DNA from: Desulfuromonadaceae bacterium UBA2294
GTDB taxonomy: Bacteria > Desulfobacterota > Desulfuromonadia > Desulfuromonadales > UBA2294
Direction of reading: 5' to 3'
DNA: 8,846 nucleotides
NCBI GenBank assembly: GCA_002345625.1
Contig: DDWE01000055.1
Location: 1 to 8,846, forward strand
Made by a program: the position numbers and the translations under genes. Shown here piece after piece: positions 6,400 to 8,846 of this stretch (within the stretch, counting starts at the first letter, position 1; each line of letters begins with the position of its first letter). The notes beneath the pieces were generated by a model. The model did not search any database, was not told where the DNA came from, and worked only from the letters and a program-made list of their open reading frames with translations.

Positions 6400-6405
6400 A
6401 GTATA
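6400..6405 (-). promoter_or_regulatory. Candidate -10 box for the NapH-like gene
   Basis: TATACT on the - strand lies 49 bp before the start codon at 6350 and would give a leader of about 43 bases. No convincing -35 hexamer is seen 16-18 bp upstream. The 120-bp gap to the Fic gene has no clear terminator, so read-through from Fic is also possible. Confidence 0.3.
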
Positions 6406-6470
6406 GCTGAAAAAAGAGGGCAGGCGACTTTTCCCGAGGAGCAGGGTGCGCGGTAGGCTGTTTTGCAAAC

Positions 6471-7688
6471 TCAGGGCAGCATCTGGGCCGGATACAAATC
6501 CGGAAACAGATAAGTCGAGATATGGGTGGGAAAATTGACCCTTACGGGGCCCTTGGGCATGCTGGAAATCAACAGCTCTTCATCAAGCAACTGTGCCAGA
6601 ACATCGCGACCCGACCGACCAAGGCCCGAGGCACTTGCTGCATCGCCCCTGGGCATCTCTCCCCGCAGGAGAACTTCCTGAAGAATCTTTCCTGCCTCCG
6701 GTTTCATCCCTGTCTGCCGGGCGGTGGGCGCCGGGATGATCTTCTCCGCTCTCATTCTGGTATACCCCATCATCCTGTCCAGCATGGCATCCAGCTTCAG
6801 GGTCTGTTGCATATAGTCGATCTGGCCAAGGCAGGTTTCCAGAAAAAATCTGCAGAAGGCGACCATCCCTTTGTTGGAGAGGTTGCCTCTACCGTCGGTG
6901 TCGCCCTGTCTTTGGACATCGGCCCAGCCGAGCGCTTCCATGTAGCCATCCCGGTTACGGGCCAGTCCACGACTGGCATTCCACAGGCCGTAGCCGAGCA
7001 CCGGCACCCGTTGCAGGCAGGCATCGGTATAGAGCCGGGTGGCCCTGCCGTTGCCATCTAAAAAGGGGTGGATCCACATGAGCCGGTGGTGAGCTGCGGC
7101 CGCGGCAATGACCGGCATGACCCCATGATGGCGACCCTGCCGATAGACCTCGAAAAACCGCTGCATAAACTGGGGGACAGCGGCATGGGAGGGGCCTATA
7201 TGGTTGCCGACCTTGATATCACGATGGCGTGGCTCGCCGCCAATGACATCAAGGATTTCATCGGTATCAGCATGTTTGACCTTTTTCAAGGCGTCGGGAA
7301 GCTCGTCGTAAAAGATCCGGTGAATCCGGTAGATAATCTCCGGGTCTGAAGGATCCAGTTCGGGGTCTTTCCGGATCCAGGCATGGATCTGGTTTTGGCA
7401 TTTGATGTGCGCCAGACTTTCGATTTGCAGATTCCGTTTGGTGGAATCGTTCGAATAGTCATTGTGCATGGCACGTTCGATGTCGACAGGATGGGTGCTG
7501 TTGCCTTCAATCAGGTTGGAATAGTAACTGTTGATGAGGCGCAGGAGACTCGCCACCCCTTCCTGGCTGCGAGGGTGCAATTGCCCTCCCATGGCAGCGG
7601 AGCGACTGATGACCTCTCTTGCCAGGTCTTCGAGCTCTCCACTGCCCGAGGGCAGCATCGGTTCCATAACGGTTATTTCTGTGTACAT
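6471..7688 (-). CDS. Fic-domain protein with built-in inhibitory motif and C-terminal winged helix
   Basis: A 405-residue cytoplasmic protein. The Fic core carries the complete catalytic motif HPFLDGNGRATR (207-218), with catalytic His207, Asp211 and Arg215 and the target-docking flap around 150-166 (GGEPRHRDIKVGNHIGP). An N-terminal helix contains SNLIEG (57-62), matching the (S/T)xxxE(G/N) inhibitory motif of class II Fic proteins, in which the glutamate blocks productive ATP binding. The predicted reaction is transfer of AMP from ATP to a hydroxyl of a target protein, which is unknown. Residues about 330-400 (EAGKILQEVLL... ASGLGRSGRDVLAQLLDEELL...) look like a winged helix, common in this subgroup. 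Codon 1 is ATG 7688; no Shine-Dalgarno is visible before it. ATGs at codons 8 and 11 are alternatives, also without one. No FicA-like antitoxin gene is adjacent, as expected when inhibition is intramolecular. The upstream DNA has an unusual repeat layout. Confidence 0.92.
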   Translation of the reverse strand: MYTEITVMEPMLPSGSGELEDLAREVISRSAAMGGQLHPRSQEGVASLLRLINSYYSNLIEGNSTHPVDIERAMHNDYSNDSTKRNLQIESLAHIKCQNQIHAWIRKDPELDPSDPEIIYRIHRIFYDELPDALKKVKHADTDEILDVIGGEPRHRDIKVGNHIGPSHAAVPQFMQRFFEVYRQGRHHGVMPVIAAAAAHHRLMWIHPFLDGNGRATRLYTDACLQRVPVLGYGLWNASRGLARNRDGYMEALGWADVQRQGDTDGRGNLSNKGMVAFCRFFLETCLGQIDYMQQTLKLDAMLDRMMGYTRMRAEKIIPAPTARQTGMKPEAGKILQEVLLRGEMPRGDAASASGLGRSGRDVLAQLLDEELLISSMPKGPVRVNFPTHISTYLFPDLYPAQMLP

Positions 7689-7691
7689 AAT

Positions 7692-7711
7692 GTCAATATT
7701 AGTGTCAATCT
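7692..7711. repeat. Proximal GTCAAT box pair upstream of the Fic gene
   Basis: Two GTCAAT boxes start at 7692 and 7704, exactly 12 bp apart, the second continuing to GTCAATCT. The pair matches the distal pair at 7781-7800 at 16 of 20 positions. It lies 3-23 bp before the Fic start codon, where a ribosome-binding site would be expected. Confidence 0.65.
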
Positions 7712-7716
7712 AATAA

Positions 7717-7728
7717 ATAGTTAACTAT
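7717..7728. promoter_or_regulatory. Perfect 12-bp palindrome in the Fic leader
   Basis: ATAGTTAACTAT is fully self-complementary and lies between the two GTCAAT pairs, inside the predicted leader of the Fic transcript. It could be an operator half or chance in AT-rich DNA. Confidence 0.35.
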
Positions 7729-7769
7729 CTCAAAAATCGAGCAAATTAAAGAGATGCTACGCAAAATTA

Positions 7770-7797
7770 AGTATATATACGTCAATCATTTTGTCAA
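7770..7797 (-). promoter_or_regulatory. Sigma-70-type promoter of the Fic gene
   Basis: On the - strand a perfect TTGACA (7797-7792) is followed after 16 bp by TATACT (7775-7770). This predicts transcription starting near 7763 and a leader of about 75 bases. The -35 box is part of the distal GTCAAT pair, and the spacer end contains the palindrome GTATATATAC (7771-7780), so bound protein here would affect transcription. Confidence 0.65.
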
Positions 7798-7800
7798 TCT
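7781..7800. repeat. Distal GTCAAT box pair overlapping the Fic -35 box
   Basis: Boxes start at 7781 and 7793, again 12 bp apart, and the second again continues to GTCAATCT. Sixteen of twenty positions equal the proximal pair. The offset between the pairs is 89 bp, about eight and a half helical turns. The likely meaning is a paired operator. Confidence 0.65.
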
Positions 7801-7855
7801 CCTTGTCGCGGAAGATTGAAGCAAACGCTCCGCCGAGTCGACCCATTTGCTTAGA

Positions 7856-7900
7856 GAAAAACCCAACGGCAGGTCCAGCCCCTATTTCCGTATCGTTTGG
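7856..7900 (-). terminator. Weak candidate terminator after the small membrane protein gene
   Basis: On the - strand CCAAACG (7900-7894) can pair with CGTTGGG (7868-7862) at six of seven positions around a 25-base loop, followed directly by TTTTTC. The long loop and the mismatch make it weak. Confidence 0.25.
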
Positions 7901-7903
7901 CTT

Positions 7904-8053
7904 TTATTGGTCGATCAGGTTTTTCAGATTAGCGGCGGCAGTCATCCAATCATCGTAAGCAGTAAGGGCGTACCAGATGGTGTATGCCGTCACGATGAGG
8001 AAGATGGGGTTTGTTATGAGTTTGCGGAGCAGGGCGAAGATTTGATCTTGCAT
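7904..8053 (-). CDS. 49-residue single-pass membrane miniprotein, function unknown
   Basis: I do not recognise this gene. It encodes 49 residues beginning MQDQIFALLRKLITNP and ending NLKNLIDQ before TAA. Residues about 15-33 (NPIFLIVTAYTIWYALTAY) form one hydrophobic, aromatic-rich membrane segment. The N-terminal part is short and amphipathic with Arg10 and Lys11; the C-terminal tail is mixed (DDW, then a short helix). The strongest evidence that it is real is GGGGGAGG (8066-8059) five bases before ATG, the best ribosome-binding site in this window, with a plausible promoter just upstream. Positively charged residues before the helix suggest the N-terminus is inside. It lies between the DUF924 gene (113 bp upstream) and the Fic gene promoter. 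Possible roles include a membrane-protein modulator or a small toxin-like peptide; neither is shown by sequence. Confidence 0.7.
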   Translation of the reverse strand: MQDQIFALLRKLITNPIFLIVTAYTIWYALTAYDDWMTAAANLKNLIDQ

Positions 8054-8058
8054 GGAGA

Positions 8059-8066
8059 CCTCCCCC
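8059..8066 (-). promoter_or_regulatory. Strong ribosome-binding site of the miniprotein
   Basis: GGGGGAGG on the - strand ends five bases before the ATG at 8053. It contains GGAGG, the core of the anti-Shine-Dalgarno match, and decides this start. Confidence 0.8.
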
Positions 8067-8085
8067 AGAGGTTGAATGCAGATAT

Positions 8086-8113
8086 ATTAAACCATACGGT
8101 CGGCGGTTGTCTG
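8086..8113 (-). promoter_or_regulatory. Candidate promoter of the miniprotein gene
   Basis: On the - strand CAGACA (8113-8108, four of six to TTGACA) is followed after 16 bp by TTTAAT (8091-8086, five of six to TATAAT). Transcription would start near 8079 with a leader of about 26 bases that includes the strong ribosome-binding site. Confidence 0.4.
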
Positions 8114-8166
8114 GCCAAGCGTTCCTGAACGGCGCATGCGCATTGTACGGTCGCGTTTGCCAATCA

Positions 8167-8703
8167 TCAGAAACTCGACCCCGGTTGCTGCAAAAAGGCC
8201 AGTTCCTCGGCACTGGAGCTGCGACCGAGAACCTGATTGCGGTGCGGATAGCGGCCGAAGCGGTCGATGATCGCCTTGTGTTTGAGTTCGAACTCGTAGC
8301 TGTTTGGTGGGGTGAACTCAAGAAACAGCGGCTCGGCCTGCTGGTGGATCTGCCGCGATTCGCTGTGCATATAGGGCATCAGTAAAAAGCCGCACTCCAT
8401 GGCCGAGAGCGATTTTTGTGCTCCGGCGGCTACCGCCTCCTGAGCCAGCGCCAGAGCCATCGGGTCCTGGGCGAAGGCGGCCGGGGTGTTGCGGTAGATG
8501 TTGCGCGAAAACTGGTCGAGGACGATGATCTCGGCCAGCCGTCCTTGCGGCTCGGCGCGCCATGAGTAGAGCTCCCCCTGCATGGCCTGAATCAGCAGCG
8601 GACCGAAGCGCTGCTCAATCGTGCGGTCGAAGTCGGGATCGGCCTGCCACCACATTTTCGGTGCGGTGTCTTTAAACCAGAAGGTGAGGATTTCGTGATA
8701 CAT
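8167..8703 (-). CDS. DUF924 family protein
   Basis: A 178-residue soluble, mostly helical protein of the DUF924 family (TPR-like fold); biochemical function unknown. Family signatures are present in order: ILTFWF (5-10), MWWQADPDFD (17-26), IVLDQFSRNIYRNTPAAFAQD (60-80), LLMPYMHSE (107-115) and IIDRFGRYPHRNQVLGR (145-161), followed by SSAEELAFL. The length is normal for the family and no key segment is missing. ATG 8703 is supported by AAAGGAA about six bases upstream. A perfect TATAAT lies 84 bp before the start. It is the first gene of the - strand series here, followed after 113 bp by the miniprotein gene, with no terminator visible between them. The fold suggests a protein- or peptide-binding role, but nothing in the window points to a partner. 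Confidence 0.93.
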   Translation of the reverse strand: MYHEILTFWFKDTAPKMWWQADPDFDRTIEQRFGPLLIQAMQGELYSWRAEPQGRLAEIIVLDQFSRNIYRNTPAAFAQDPMALALAQEAVAAGAQKSLSAMECGFLLMPYMHSESRQIHQQAEPLFLEFTPPNSYEFELKHKAIIDRFGRYPHRNQVLGRSSSAEELAFLQQPGSSF

Positions 8704-8787
8704 GCGGTTCCTTTCGGAATAAGGTGGCCTTCGATGGAATTTGCGAACGGCTGAAATCTATCAAGGCAATACTTAATCCCCCTTATC

Positions 8788-8793
8788 ATTATA
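8788..8793 (-). promoter_or_regulatory. Candidate -10 box for the DUF924 gene
   Basis: A perfect TATAAT on the - strand would start a transcript near 8781 with a leader of about 78 bases. It sits within CTTAT-CATT-ATAAG (8782-8795), a 5-bp inverted repeat. No good -35 hexamer is found 16-18 bp upstream, so an activator may be required or the match may be chance. Confidence 0.35.
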
Positions 8794-8846
8794 AGCGACC
8801 GCAAAGATTAGAATAGGTATTGTGTCCCGAATGGCGCTAGTTTAAG

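Noticed and set aside
7847..8128. A + strand frame of 93 codons opposite the miniprotein
   Set aside because: No ribosome-binding site or recognisable domain. The opposite strand has a strong ribosome-binding site and a clean membrane segment, so this frame is taken as its shadow.
8132..8141. The palindrome GCGCATGCGC between the DUF924 and miniprotein genes as a terminator or operator
   Set aside because: It has no loop or T run for a terminator, and a 10-bp palindrome of alternating GC is weak evidence for an operator.
7689..8166. A toxin-antitoxin module formed by the miniprotein and Fic
   Set aside because: The genes are 215 bp apart with separate promoters, and the Fic protein already carries its inhibitory motif, so no antitoxin partner is needed.

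Overview
The window is a chromosomal stretch from a Gram-negative bacterium with fairly GC-rich coding DNA. The gene set points to Desulfuromonadota (Geobacter/Desulfuromonas/Pelobacter-like): a secreted multi-rhodanese lipoprotein, a NapH-like membrane ferredoxin, a geranylgeranyl-reductase-family flavoprotein and a tandem-RCK potassium channel. That assignment is inference; no rRNA, tRNA or other phylogenetic marker is present.

Layout. The left third reads on the + strand: the last 69 codons of an M16 (insulinase-like) peptidase (ending at 212), a triple-rhodanese lipoprotein (486-1622) closed by a strong intrinsic terminator, a 320-bp gap with repeat-like and palindromic DNA, and a flavoprotein (1947-3086). 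The remainder reads on the - strand and converges on the flavoprotein. In transcription order it holds a DUF924 protein (8703-8167), a 49-residue membrane miniprotein with a near-ideal ribosome-binding site (8053-7904), a Fic-domain protein (7688-6471), a NapH-like 4Fe-4S membrane protein (6350-5196) with a strong terminator behind it, and a potassium channel with two RCK domains (4895-3201).

How the genes relate. They look like separate transcription units rather than one pathway. The potassium channel serves ion homeostasis, and the NapH-like protein and probably the flavoprotein serve membrane or lipid redox chemistry. The rhodanese lipoprotein handles sulfur or thiols in the envelope, and the Fic protein is a post-translational modifier that carries its own inhibitory motif.

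Most unusual signals. (1) The DNA upstream of the Fic gene has four GTCAAT boxes in two identically spaced pairs, one pair overlapping a good sigma-70-type promoter, plus two perfect palindromes; the Fic protein ends in a probable winged helix, so autoregulation is possible. (2) The unannotated 49-residue membrane miniprotein. (3) In two of the three rhodanese domains the active-site loop has a second cysteine where the third domain has arginine. (4) Two intergenic gaps hold short-period CAAAG-type repeats that resemble dispersed intergenic repeats of environmental bacteria. I see no CRISPR array, insertion sequence, phage gene or recognisable multi-gene defence system.
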